DNA from: Mycobacterium simiae
Lineage (GTDB): Bacteria; Actinomycetota; Actinomycetes; Mycobacteriales; Mycobacteriaceae
Assembly (NCBI RefSeq): GCF_010727605.1
Contig: NZ_AP022568.1
Location: 1,798,001-1,862,000, forward strand
Length of the DNA stretch: 64,000 bases
Direction: 5' to 3'
Shown in pieces: positions 18,376 to 26,685 of the stretch. A program made the position numbers and the translations under genes. How positions within the stretch are numbered: the stretch's first letter is position 1; each line of letters begins with the position of its first letter. The notes under the pieces were generated by a model. That model was not told the origin of the DNA, searched no databases, and was given only the letters and a program-made list of their open reading frames with translations.

Positions 18376-19355
18376 TCGCACGACGGTACAAGGAGCGAAT
18401 GACAGGCCGTGACCCGGTCGATCCACCACTGCCGCCGCGCGGGCGGTGCCGCCAGCGTCTGCAGCCGCGCCGGGTCGGGCGTCACCGGTCCGACGGCCAG
18501 GTTGCCGTCGACCGGGGCAGCCACGTCGGCGACATCCTCGACAAACAGGCCGCCGGTGCCCAGCCCGCAGGCGTGCCGCAGCTGCGGCAGGGCGGCCGCC
18601 GCGGTCAGGCCGGTGGCGATGCCGACCGCCGAGTCCAGCGCACTGGAGATCACCACCGGGATGTCGATCTGCGCGGCAATGTCCAACAGCGCCGAAATGC
18701 CGCCCAGCGGAGCCACTTTGAGCACCGCGATGTCGGCGGCGCCGGAGCGGACCACGGCCAGCGGATCGTCGGCCTTGCGGATGCTCTCGTCGGCGGCGAT
18801 CGGCACATCCGGCATCTGCGGGTGCCGGCGTAATCGCGCGAGCTCGGCGACCGTGGCGCAGGGCTGTTCGAGGTATTCCAGCGGCCCGTCGGCGGTCAGG
18901 GCGGCGGTGGCCCGCACGGCCTGCGCCACCGTCCAGCCGCCGTTGGCGTCTACCCGCACCGTCGGCAGCAGCGCGCGCACCGCGTTGACCCGGGCGACGT
19001 CGTCGGCCAGCGTCTGGCCGGGCTCGGCCACCTTCACCTTCGCGGTCGCGGCCCCGGGAAAGCGGGCGAGCACCTCGGCGACCCGGTCGGCGGGCACGGC
19101 CGGCACCGTCGCGTTGATCGGGATGCGCTCGCGACGCACCGGCGGCGGCGGCCGGTAGGCGGCCTCGATGCCCGACGCCAGCCAGTGCGCGGCCTCGGGG
19201 GGCAGGTATTCGACGAACGCCCCGAACTCCCCCCACCCCGCCGGGCCCTCGATCAGCGCGACTTCCCGGGTGGTGATGCCGCGGAACCGCACCCGCATCG
19301 GCAGCGCCACCACGTGCAGGCGGTCCAGCAGTTCGTCGAGCGGCGGCGGCCTCAC
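18372..19355 (-). CDS. menC: o-Succinylbenzoate synthase MenC
   Basis: A 327-residue enolase-superfamily enzyme that dehydrates SHCHC to o-succinylbenzoate. The active-site set is complete: Lys106 and Lys108 (AKVKV), metal ligands Asp136 (VDANGGW), Glu163 (EQP) and Asp189 (ADES), and Lys213 (VLKVAPLGG). The ATG overlaps the preceding amidohydrolase stop as ATGA, and the stop overlaps bpoC as GTGA. Rv0553 is the counterpart. Confidence 0.96.
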   Translation of the reverse strand: MRPPPLDELLDRLHVVALPMRVRFRGITTREVALIEGPAGWGEFGAFVEYLPPEAAHWLASGIEAAYRPPPPVRRERIPINATVPAVPADRVAEVLARFPGAATAKVKVAEPGQTLADDVARVNAVRALLPTVRVDANGGWTVAQAVRATAALTADGPLEYLEQPCATVAELARLRRHPQMPDVPIAADESIRKADDPLAVVRSGAADIAVLKVAPLGGISALLDIAAQIDIPVVISSALDSAVGIATGLTAAAALPQLRHACGLGTGGLFVEDVADVAAPVDGNLAVGPVTPDPARLQTLAAPPARRQWWIDRVTACHSLLVPSCE

Positions 19356-20956
19356 CGGCCGTAGACCCGGCGCCCGGCCAGATACGTCGCCCAGACGTCA
19401 AGATCGGCGATCTGCTCGGGCGGCACCGTGCGCGGGTCGGCCGACAGCACCACCAGATCCGCGTACTTGCCGACCTCGATCGACCCGACCACGTCGTCGG
19501 AGAACAGCTGCCATGCGGCATCGATGGTCTGGGCGCGGATCGCCTGCTCGACGGTCAGCCGTTCCTGCGGGCCGAGTACCCGGCCGCTGGGCGCGGTGCG
19601 GGTCACCGCCACGCTGATGTTGCGCAGCGGCTCCTCCGGCGTGACGGGAGGGTCGTTGTGCAACGAAATCCGCATTCCGGTGGCCACGGCGGATCCGGCT
19701 GGCATCCAACGGGTTCCGCGCTCCTCGCCGAACAGGCCGTCGACGATGACGTCGCCCCAGTAGTGGATCTGGTCGACGAAGATGCTGCAGGTCACGCCGA
19801 GGTCGGCGGCGCGCTGCAGCTGTTCGGGCCGGATGGCGCCGACGTGCTCGAGCCGCAGCCGGTGGTCGTCGCGCGGATGGGCTTTCAGTGCCTGTTCGTA
19901 GACGTCGAGGATGGTGTCCACCCCGGCGTCACCCTGTACGTGGCAGGCCATCGGCCAGCCCAGCGGGAAGTACGCCCCGACGATTTCGTGCAGCTGCTCG
20001 GCGGTGTAGTTGGCGCAACCACACGAGCCCGGGGCGACGCCGATGATCCGGGTGGCCTCGGTGTCCAGGTAAGGAAACGACAGATCGATGTTGCCGATCC
20101 AGGGCGAGCCGTCGACCCAGATCTTGATGCCGACCTGGCGCAGCAGGTCGTCGCCTTGCCCGGGGGTGGCGTCGGTACGCATCTGCGGGTTGGAGATTTC
20201 GTAGGTGCGCAGCCGTACCGTGAGCTGCGAGCGCAGCTGTTCGACCATCGGCCGGAAGCCGGGGTCGAAGGCCATTTCCGAACAGGTCGTCAGGCCGGCG
20301 CGGTTGAGCCGGGCACACTCGGCGAGCAGCATCCGCGGGTAGTCGGCGAAGTCGATGGCACCGCTCAGCAGCGGGAATACCGCGCCGGTTTCCTCCGCGG
20401 TGCCGTCGAGTTCGCCTGCGGCGTCGCGACCGAACTTGGCGCCCTTCGGGTCCGGGGTGTCGCGGGTGAGTCCGTGAAGCTGGGCGGCGCGCGAGTTGAA
20501 GTACGCCTTGTGCCCGGAGTTGTGAATGATCACCAGCGGGCCATCGGGCGCGATGTGGTCGAGCCAGCTCAGCGTCGGCTCCGGAAGACCGTTCTGCAGC
20601 AACGGGTCCCAGCCGTTGAGGTAGGCGCCGTCGGATCCGCGCCGCGCCACCTCGGAACCGATGGCGGCCACGACGTCGTCGGCGCTGCGCATGGTGACCG
20701 GCCGGATGTCGACGAGGCGATCCGACAACGCGACTGCCTCCATCAGCGGATGACCGTGTGCCTCAACGAATCCCGGCATCACGCAGCCGTCGCCGACATC
20801 GACGGTCTGGGTGTCGGGGCCGGCGAGGACGGCCACCTCGGCACGGGTTCCGACTGCGACGATGCGGCCATCGGCGACGGCAAGCGCCTCAGCGGTGGGC
20901 TTCGCCTGGTCGACGGTCAGGACGGTTCCGGTAACGACGAGATCTGCCTGCCCCAT
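19352..20956 (-). CDS. Amidohydrolase family protein (Rv0552 type)
   Basis: A 534-residue YtcJ-like metal-dependent hydrolase (amidohydrolase_3). N-terminal beta sandwich, then the metal motif EAHGHP (His67, His69), a metal-binding VDGSPWIG region, ACHVQGDAG, RLEHVG and the terminal LHNDPP Asp. The C-terminus closes with ADLVVLSADPRTV and TYLAGRRVYGR. The substrate is unknown. MGQADLV at 20956 is taken as the start; upstream residues in the open frame look non-coding, and the length then equals that of Rv0552. It heads the menC-bpoC-menD operon and is divergent from fadD8. Confidence 0.92.
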   Translation of the reverse strand: MGQADLVVTGTVLTVDQAKPTAEALAVADGRIVAVGTRAEVAVLAGPDTQTVDVGDGCVMPGFVEAHGHPLMEAVALSDRLVDIRPVTMRSADDVVAAIGSEVARRGSDGAYLNGWDPLLQNGLPEPTLSWLDHIAPDGPLVIIHNSGHKAYFNSRAAQLHGLTRDTPDPKGAKFGRDAAGELDGTAEETGAVFPLLSGAIDFADYPRMLLAECARLNRAGLTTCSEMAFDPGFRPMVEQLRSQLTVRLRTYEISNPQMRTDATPGQGDDLLRQVGIKIWVDGSPWIGNIDLSFPYLDTEATRIIGVAPGSCGCANYTAEQLHEIVGAYFPLGWPMACHVQGDAGVDTILDVYEQALKAHPRDDHRLRLEHVGAIRPEQLQRAADLGVTCSIFVDQIHYWGDVIVDGLFGEERGTRWMPAGSAVATGMRISLHNDPPVTPEEPLRNISVAVTRTAPSGRVLGPQERLTVEQAIRAQTIDAAWQLFSDDVVGSIEVGKYADLVVLSADPRTVPPEQIADLDVWATYLAGRRVYGR

Positions 20957-21065
20957 GGTGAGGGATCGTAGTGGCGATCGCGAGAGCGGCGCAGCCGGTC
21001 GAAGCGGGTCGCCCACCCACCAGCTAGTGGCGCGTGGCGTTATGGAGGGTGCGGCTGACCAAAAT

Positions 21066-21079
21066 TGCAACACGTTCTA
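21066..21079. promoter_or_regulatory. KstR-like motif upstream of fadD8
   Basis: TGCAACACGTTCTA fits the published KstR operator pattern TnnAACnnGTTnnA at every fixed position. It ends 10 bases before the fadD8 ATG at 21090, inside the divergent promoter region. KstR represses cholesterol and lipid catabolic genes. Binding here is inferred from the motif only. Confidence 0.45.
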
Positions 21080-21089
21080 GTCTTGCCCC

Positions 21090-22700
21090 ATGACGGACGA
21101 CCTGCTGCGCAATCCGACCCATAACGGCCATCTGTTGGTGGGCGCGCTCAAGCGCCACAAGACCAAGCCCGTCCTATTTCTCGGCGACACCACCCTGACC
21201 GGCGGTCAAATGGCCGAGCGCATCAGCCAGTACATCCAGGCCTTCGAGGCGCTCGGCGCCGGCACCGGTGTCGCCGTCGGTCTGCTGTCACTCAACCGGC
21301 CCGAGGTGTTGCTGATCATCGGCGCGGGCCAGACCCGCGGCTACCGGCGCACCGCGCTGCACCCGCTGGGGTCGCTGGACGATCACGCCTACGTGCTCAA
21401 CGACGCCGGGATCAGCTCGCTGATCATCGACCCCAACCCGATGTTCGTCGAACGCGCGCTGACCCTGCTGGACAAAGTGCCGGGGCTGCAGCAGATCCTG
21501 ACCATCGGCCCGGTGCCCGAGCAGCTGCAGGGCGCGCGGGCACACGTCGTCGACCTGGCGGCCGAGGCGGCCAAGTACGACCCGGCACCCCTAGAGGCCG
21601 CCGAGCTGCCGCCGGATCAGGTCATCGGATTGACCTACACAGGGGGCACCACCGGTAAGCCCAAGGGCGTGATGGGCACCGCGCAGTCGATCTCGTCGAT
21701 GACCCAGATCCAGCTCAGCGAATGGGAATGGCCGGAGAACCCGCGGTTTTTGATGATCACCCCGCTCTCGCACGCGGGAGCGGCGTACTTCCTCCCCACC
21801 CTGATCAAGGGCGGCGAAATGCATGTGCTACCCAAGTTCGATCCAGCCGAGGTGCTGAAAACCGTTGAGGAGAAGCGCATTACGGCTACCTTCCTGGTGC
21901 CGTCGATGTTGTATGCGCTGATGGACCATCCCGATTCGCATACGCGCGACCTCTCCTCGCTTCAGACCGTCTACTACGGCGCCTCAGCGATCAACCCGGT
22001 GCGGCTGGCCGAGGCGATCCGCCGCTTCGGCCAGATCTTCGCCCAGAACTACGGGCAGTCCGAAGCGCCGATGGCCATCACTTATCTGGCCAAGGGCGAG
22101 CACGACGAGAAGCGGCTCTCCTCCTGCGGGCGTCCGACACTGTTCGCGCGGGTGGCACTGCTGGGCGAGGACGGCCAACCGGTGCCGCAAGGCGAGCCGG
22201 GCGAGATCTGCGTCAGCGGGCCGCTGCTGGCGGGCGGCTATTGGAACCTGCCCGAGGAGACGGCGAAGACGTTCAAAGACGGCTGGCTACACACCGGCGA
22301 CATGGCCCGCGAGGACGAGGACGGCTTCTACTTCATCGTCGACCGGGTCAAGGACATGATCGTCACCGGCGGCTTCAACGTGTTTCCCCGCGAGGTCGAG
22401 GACGTCGTCGCCGAGCACCCGGCCGTCGCCCAGGTGTGTGTGGTCGGCGCGCCCGACGAGAAGTGGGGCGAAGCCGTCACCGCGGTGGTGGTGCTGCGCG
22501 CCGACGCGCCGCGCGACGAGGCCGCCATCGAGGCGATGACCGCCGAGATTCAGGCCGCGGTCAAGGACCGCAAGGGCTCGGTGCAGTCGCCGAAGCGAGT
22601 GGTGATCGCCGAATCGCTGCCGTTGACCGGGCTGGGCAAGCCGGACAAGAAGGCCGTCCGCGCCCAGTTCTGGGAGGGCGCCGCCCGCTCGGTCGGGTAG
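21090..22700 (+). CDS. fadD8: Fatty-acyl-CoA ligase FadD8
   Basis: A 536-residue member of the ANL adenylate-forming superfamily, activating a carboxylic acid as acyl-AMP and then acyl-CoA. Phosphate loop YTGGTTGKPKG at residues 183-193, YYGASA and NYGQSEAP aromatic/A5 region, GWLHTGDMAREDEDGFYFIVDRVKDMI hinge, and the C-terminal catalytic Lys in LTGLGKPDKK. It corresponds to Rv0551c. The substrate is not known; a KstR-like motif upstream hints at sterol or fatty-acid catabolism. Hairpins follow the stop codon. Confidence 0.94.
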   Translation: MTDDLLRNPTHNGHLLVGALKRHKTKPVLFLGDTTLTGGQMAERISQYIQAFEALGAGTGVAVGLLSLNRPEVLLIIGAGQTRGYRRTALHPLGSLDDHAYVLNDAGISSLIIDPNPMFVERALTLLDKVPGLQQILTIGPVPEQLQGARAHVVDLAAEAAKYDPAPLEAAELPPDQVIGLTYTGGTTGKPKGVMGTAQSISSMTQIQLSEWEWPENPRFLMITPLSHAGAAYFLPTLIKGGEMHVLPKFDPAEVLKTVEEKRITATFLVPSMLYALMDHPDSHTRDLSSLQTVYYGASAINPVRLAEAIRRFGQIFAQNYGQSEAPMAITYLAKGEHDEKRLSSCGRPTLFARVALLGEDGQPVPQGEPGEICVSGPLLAGGYWNLPEETAKTFKDGWLHTGDMAREDEDGFYFIVDRVKDMIVTGGFNVFPREVEDVVAEHPAVAQVCVVGAPDEKWGEAVTAVVVLRADAPRDEAAIEAMTAEIQAAVKDRKGSVQSPKRVVIAESLPLTGLGKPDKKAVRAQFWEGAARSVG

Positions 22701-22708
22701 GGAATGCC

Positions 22709-22738
22709 CGCGAGCGTGAAGGTAGCTTCACGCTCGCG
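22709..22738. terminator. Perfect 13-bp hairpin downstream of fadD8
   Basis: Arms 22709-22721 (CGCGAGCGTGAAG) and 22726-22738 (CTTCACGCTCGCG) are perfectly complementary with a GTAG loop. It begins 9 bases after the fadD8 stop, in the gap between convergent genes. There is no T-run; tail-less hairpins of this type are common at mycobacterial gene ends. Confidence 0.6.
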
Positions 22739-22739
22739 C

Positions 22740-22767
22740 CCGAACGTGAAGATAACTTCACGCTCGG
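22740..22767. terminator. Second hairpin in the fadD8/TetR convergent gap
   Basis: A related stem, CCGAACGTGAAG (22740-22751) with CTTCACGCTCGG (22756-22767), has one mismatch and an ATAA loop. It sits directly after the first hairpin and has the same core, CGTGAAG/CTTCACG. The two together could stop transcription from both sides. Confidence 0.55.
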
Positions 22768-22777
22768 CGGGTGGGCG

Positions 22778-23317
22778 TCAGCGAGTCACGCCGGCGACCA
22801 GCAGGTCGAGCATGCGTCCGGTCTGCTCCGGCGTACCGCTGACCAGGAAGATGCCGATTAGGCTGGACACCACGTCGTCGGCCTGCACATCGGCGCGCAG
22901 CGTCGCGTCTTCCGCACCGGCTTGTAACAGCAGCTGGACGGCGCCGACGATGCTGTCGCGAGTCTGGCTGGGGGCAATAGCACCCGAAGCGAAGATCGCC
23001 TGCAAGGACTCGGCCATGCCGCGTTTGGCGGCGACGAAGCTCGCGTAGCGGTCCATCCACCGTCGCAGCGCAATTTTGGGCGGATGCCGCTTGAGCAGCT
23101 GCCCGGCGGCCGCGGCCACCTCGGCAAGCTCGGCCTGGTAGACCGCCTCGACGAGGGCTTCCCGGTTGGGGAAATGGCGGTAGAGCGTTCCGATTCCCAC
23201 ACCCGCGTCGCGGGCGATCGATTCGAGCGAGGCCGATGCGCCGTTCGCGGTGAATGCCGCGGCGGCCGCGTGCAGCAGCCGCTCGCGGTTGCGCCGGGCA
23301 TCGGACCTTACGGCCAT
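22778..23317 (-). CDS. TetR family transcriptional regulator
   Basis: A 179-residue TetR protein. DNA-binding domain at residues 1-55 (ASLESIARDAGVGIGTLYRHFPNREALVEAV), then a SbtR-like helical C-terminal domain (residues 80-175). It is divergent from an aldo/keto reductase gene. Two identical-arm palindromes, CGGAGG-N2-CCTCCG, lie in the gap (23320-23333 and 23352-23365), one directly in front of this start codon. This is a typical autoregulated TetR/oxidoreductase pair. Confidence 0.92.
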   Translation of the reverse strand: MAVRSDARRNRERLLHAAAAAFTANGASASLESIARDAGVGIGTLYRHFPNREALVEAVYQAELAEVAAAAGQLLKRHPPKIALRRWMDRYASFVAAKRGMAESLQAIFASGAIAPSQTRDSIVGAVQLLLQAGAEDATLRADVQADDVVSSLIGIFLVSGTPEQTGRMLDLLVAGVTR

Positions 23318-23319
23318 GC

Positions 23320-23333
23320 GGAGGCTCCTCCGG
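23320..23333. promoter_or_regulatory. Operator copy 1 (CGGAGG-N2-CCTCCG)
   Basis: A perfect 6+6 palindrome with a CT centre, three bases upstream of the TetR start codon on the minus strand. Binding here would block TetR transcription or initiation. Confidence 0.6.
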
Positions 23334-23351
23334 TTCTGCTACGCTCAAAAA

Positions 23352-23365
23352 CGGAGGGTCCTCCG
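23352..23365. promoter_or_regulatory. Operator copy 2 (CGGAGG-N2-CCTCCG)
   Basis: The same perfect palindrome with a GT centre. It is 32 bp from copy 1 centre to centre, about three helical turns, so two dimers would bind on one face of the DNA. It lies 34 bases before the reductase ATG at 23400. Confidence 0.6.
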
Positions 23366-23399
23366 CATTTCTCCAGTGTGTCACAAACCAAGGAGCACC

Positions 23400-24338
23400 A
23401 TGACCGACAAACCACTGCCCGGCGGTACCGGGCGCCTGGGCACGGCCACCGTCGCCCGCATGGGCTACGGCGCCATGCAACTCCTCGAGCCGTCGCCAGA
23501 CGACGCGGCCGCGGTGCTGCGTCGGGCGATCGAACTCGGCGTCAACCACATCGACACCGCGTCGTTCTACGGCCCCGGCGAGGTGAACCGGCGGATCCGT
23601 GCGGCGCTAGCTCCATACCCTGACGACCTCGTCATCGTCAGCAAGGTCGGCGCCCGCTTCACCGGCGGGCAACCCATCCCACTCGCGCCCGCGCAGCGAC
23701 CCGCTGAGCTACGCGCGGCCGTCGAAGACGACCTGCGCCAGCTCGGCCTGGACCGCGTGCCGGTGGTCAACCTGCGCCGGCTCGACGTCGGGATCGGTAT
23801 GGCCGCCGAGGGCGACCAGATCGTCGGCCTCGACGACCAGCTCGCCGAGATGATCGCGCTGCGCGACGAGGGCAAGATCGGCGGGATCGGCATCAGCAGT
23901 GTGCCGTTCGACGTGCTGCGGCGAGCGCTGCCGGCCGGCATCGTCTGCGTGCAGAACGCCTACAGCCTGCTGGACCGCTCCCAGGAAGAGATGGTCGATG
24001 TCTGCAACGCCGAGGGCATCGCCTGGGTGCCATACTTCCCGCTCGGCTCGGCGTTCCCGGGATTTCCGAAGGTCGCCGACAACCAGGTGGTGGTGGAGAT
24101 CGCCGGCGAGTTGGGCGTCACCGGTGCCCAGGTGGGGCTGGCGTGGTTGCTGGCTCACACCCCGAACACGTTGCTGATTCCCGGCACCCGGTCGATCGCC
24201 CACCTCGAGGAGAACATCGGTGCGGCCGACGTCACGCTGAGCGCCGAGGCGATCGCCCGCCTGGACGCCGTCACCACACCCGGTGCCGATTTATGGGTGA
24301 ACGGTGTCGAACCCTTCTTGGAGGCGCCGCAAACCTGA
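23400..24338 (+). CDS. Aldo/keto reductase-like oxidoreductase
   Basis: A 312-residue AKR-fold protein. Asp52 and Tyr57 (HIDTASFYGPGEV) and Lys82 (VSKVG) match the AKR tetrad. The normal His position, in the LHR-type motif, reads VNLRRLD, so Arg126 appears to replace His. This occurs in some AKR subfamilies and may change activity. AAGGAG at 23390-23395 supports the ATG at 23400. It is divergent from, and probably repressed by, the TetR gene at 22778-23317. The F420-type reductase gene begins 14 bases downstream and may be co-transcribed. M. tuberculosis lacks this block and has vapBC3 at this place. Confidence 0.85.
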   Translation: MTDKPLPGGTGRLGTATVARMGYGAMQLLEPSPDDAAAVLRRAIELGVNHIDTASFYGPGEVNRRIRAALAPYPDDLVIVSKVGARFTGGQPIPLAPAQRPAELRAAVEDDLRQLGLDRVPVVNLRRLDVGIGMAAEGDQIVGLDDQLAEMIALRDEGKIGGIGISSVPFDVLRRALPAGIVCVQNAYSLLDRSQEEMVDVCNAEGIAWVPYFPLGSAFPGFPKVADNQVVVEIAGELGVTGAQVGLAWLLAHTPNTLLIPGTRSIAHLEENIGAADVTLSAEAIARLDAVTTPGADLWVNGVEPFLEAPQT

Positions 24339-24352
24339 CTACTGTTTCAGGC

Positions 24353-24823
24353 ATGGGTACGCCCGACGGGTCGACGCCGCACGCCAAACCCCCGTGGTGG
24401 CTCAAGCCGGCGAACAAACTCTTCATCCAGATGTCGAAGCTGGGTATCAGTTTCGGCGGTGAAAGCCCGGTCGTGCTGACCGTGCCCGGTCGCAACTCCG
24501 GCGTTCCCCGGTCCACCCCGATAACCCCGATGACCGTCGACGGCCGGCGCTACGTAGTTGGTGGCTTCCCCGGCGCGGACTGGGTCAAAAACGTAAGGGC
24601 CGCAGGCGAAGTCACGCTGCGGCGCGGGCGTACGACGGAGCGGGTCCGGATGGTGGAACTGTCTGCCGAGGACGCCAAGCCGCTGTTGCGGGCGTTTCCG
24701 ACCGAGGTGCCCACCGGGGTCGGCTTCATGAAGCGGTCCGGACTGGTTAAGGACGGAAGGCCCGAAGAGTTCGAGGCACTGGCCGGCCGTTGCGCCGTAT
24801 TCCGATTCGATCCCTTGGATTAG
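24353..24823 (+). CDS. Deazaflavin (F420)-dependent nitroreductase family protein
   Basis: A 156-residue split-barrel protein of the DDN/DUF385 family. Typical features: N-terminal amphipathic part, LTVPGRNSGVPRSTPI, the cofactor strand RRYVVGGFPGADWVKNVRAAGEVTLRRG, and a C-terminal FDPLD. Family members use reduced F420 to reduce nitroaromatics, quinones or other electrophiles. Its stop codon overlaps the ribosome binding site of menB, so the two genes are translationally close. Protection of the quinone pool is one possible role, as proposed for the Ddn family; this is inference. Confidence 0.88.
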   Translation: MGTPDGSTPHAKPPWWLKPANKLFIQMSKLGISFGGESPVVLTVPGRNSGVPRSTPITPMTVDGRRYVVGGFPGADWVKNVRAAGEVTLRRGRTTERVRMVELSAEDAKPLLRAFPTEVPTGVGFMKRSGLVKDGRPEEFEALAGRCAVFRFDPLD

Positions 24824-24836
24824 GAGTTCAAAACCA

Positions 24837-25739
24837 TTGACCGACAACCCGTTTGACCCTTCACGGTGGCGTATCGTCGACGGCTTCGGCGACCTGACCG
24901 ACATCACCTACCACCGCCACGTCACCGACGCCACGGTGCGGGTGGCGTTCGACCGCCCGGAGGTGCGCAATGCCTTTCGGCCGCACACCGTTGACGAGTT
25001 GTACCGGGTGCTCGACCACGCGCGGATGTCACCCGATGTGGGTGTGGTGCTGCTGACCGGCAATGGGCCCTCGCCCAAGGATGGCGGGTGGGCGTTCTGC
25101 TCGGGCGGCGACCAGCGCATCCGCGGGCGCAGCGGGTACCAATACGCCAGCGGCGAAACCGCCGACACCGTCGACGTGGCCCGCGCCGGCCGGCTGCACA
25201 TCCTCGAGGTGCAGCGGCTGATCCGGTTCATGCCCAAGGTGGTGATCTGCCTGGTCAACGGCTGGGCGGCCGGCGGGGGGCACAGCCTGCACGTGGTGTG
25301 CGACCTGACCCTAGCCAGCCGCGAGCACGCCCGCTTCAAGCAGACCGACGCCGACGTCGGCAGCTTCGACGGCGGCTACGGTAGCGCCTATTTGGCCCGT
25401 CAGGTCGGCCAGAAGTTCGCCCGGGAGATCTTCTTCCTGGGCCGCCCGTACACCGCCGAGCAGATGCACCACATGGGTGCGGTCAACGAGGTCGTCGACC
25501 ATGCCGAGCTGGAGCGGGTCGCCATCCAGTGGGCGGCCGAGATCAATGCCAAGTCGCCGCAGGCGCAACGGATGCTCAAGTTCGCGTTCAACCTGCTCGA
25601 CGACGGCCTGGTGGGCCAGCAGTTGTTCGCCGGGGAGGCGACCCGGTTGGCGTACATGACCGACGAGGCCGTCGAGGGCCGCGACGCGTTCCTGGAGAAG
25701 CGCGCCCCGGACTGGAGCCCATTCCCCCGGTACTTCTAG
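24837..25739 (+). CDS. menB: 1,4-Dihydroxy-2-naphthoyl-CoA synthase MenB
   Basis: A 300-residue crotonase-fold enzyme closing the second ring of the naphthoquinone from o-succinylbenzoyl-CoA. Oxyanion-hole and active-site motifs are present: FCSGGDQRIRG (residues 87-97), NGWAAGGGHSLHVVCDLTLAS (from residue 141) and DADVGSFDGGYGSAYLAR (from residue 171). The start is a TTG at 24837, with AGGAG at 24822-24826; no ATG or GTG fits the conserved N-terminus. Rv0548c is the counterpart. Confidence 0.96.
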   Translation: MTDNPFDPSRWRIVDGFGDLTDITYHRHVTDATVRVAFDRPEVRNAFRPHTVDELYRVLDHARMSPDVGVVLLTGNGPSPKDGGWAFCSGGDQRIRGRSGYQYASGETADTVDVARAGRLHILEVQRLIRFMPKVVICLVNGWAAGGGHSLHVVCDLTLASREHARFKQTDADVGSFDGGYGSAYLARQVGQKFAREIFFLGRPYTAEQMHHMGAVNEVVDHAELERVAIQWAAEINAKSPQAQRMLKFAFNLLDDGLVGQQLFAGEATRLAYMTDEAVEGRDAFLEKRAPDWSPFPRYF

Positions 25740-25763
25740 CGCCCCCACCTAGACTCGCCTCCC

Positions 25764-26660
25764 GTGAGTAAGAGTCCCCTTCGCCGGCTTACCGATCAGT
25801 TGGTGCTGGCCACCATGCGACCACCCATGTCGCCGCAAATTCTGGTCAACCGGCCGGCGATGAAACCGGTCCAGCTCGCCGGCCAGCGCATCCTGCTCAC
25901 CGGGGCGTCGTCCGGTATCGGCGAGGCCGCCGCCGAGCAATTCGCCCGGCACGGGGCCACGGTGGTGGTGGTCGCCCGCCGCGCGGAGTTGCTGGACACG
26001 CTCGCCGACCGGATCACCGCCGCGGGCAACGACGCGATAGCGATACCGTGTGATCTGTCCGACATGGGGGCGATCGACGCGCTGGTGGCCGACGTCCAGA
26101 ATCGCCTCGGCGGGGTCGACATTTTGATCAACAACGCCGGCCGGTCCATCCGCCGGCCGCTGGCGGAGTCGCTGGAACGCTGGCACGACGTCGAGCGGAC
26201 CATGGTGCTCAACTATTACGCGCCGTTGCGGCTGATTCGCGGCCTTGCCCCCGGGATGATCGAGCGTGGCGACGGGCACATCATCAACGTCTCGACCTGG
26301 GGCGTGCTGTCGGAGGCATCGCCGCTGTTCGCGGTGTACAACGCGTCCAAGGCTGCGCTGTCGATGGTCAGCCGGGTCGTCGAGACCGAATGGGGCCCGC
26401 GCGGCGTGCACTCCACGACGCTGTACTACCCGCTGGTCGCCACCCCGATGATCGCGCCGACGAAGGCCTACCAAGGGATGCCGGCGTTGACGTCCGAGGA
26501 GGCCGCCACATGGATGATCACCGCCGCCCGCACCCGCCCGGTGCGCGTCGCCCCGCGGATGGCGATCGCGGCCAAGGCCCTGGACACCTTCGGGCCCCGC
26601 TGGGTCAACGCCGTCATGCAACGCCAGAGCCTGCAGCCCAACCGAGCAACCGATAACTGA
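25764..26660 (+). CDS. Short-chain dehydrogenase/reductase (Rv0547c type)
   Basis: A 298-residue SDR with a 40-residue N-terminal extension before the cofactor motif TGASSGIG (residues 46-53). NNAGRS, a serine in INVSTWG and YNASK complete the active site. The C-terminal tail (VAPRMAIAAKALDTFGPRWVNAVM) is helical and may associate with membrane. A GTG start at 25764 is used. It follows menB by 24 bases in the same order as M. tuberculosis. The substrate is unknown. Confidence 0.9.
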   Translation: MSKSPLRRLTDQLVLATMRPPMSPQILVNRPAMKPVQLAGQRILLTGASSGIGEAAAEQFARHGATVVVVARRAELLDTLADRITAAGNDAIAIPCDLSDMGAIDALVADVQNRLGGVDILINNAGRSIRRPLAESLERWHDVERTMVLNYYAPLRLIRGLAPGMIERGDGHIINVSTWGVLSEASPLFAVYNASKAALSMVSRVVETEWGPRGVHSTTLYYPLVATPMIAPTKAYQGMPALTSEEAATWMITAARTRPVRVAPRMAIAAKALDTFGPRWVNAVMQRQSLQPNRATDN

Positions 26661-26685
26661 GCCCCCGCGTGGTAGACACGACGGT

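Noticed and set aside
17587..19521. bpoC read as a 644-residue protein
   Set aside because: The N-terminal 380 residues are out-of-frame with menC and have no coding character; the GTG at 18375 in a GTGA overlap gives the normal size.
19658..20971. 437-residue plus-strand ORF
   Set aside because: Antisense to the amidohydrolase gene; no family features.
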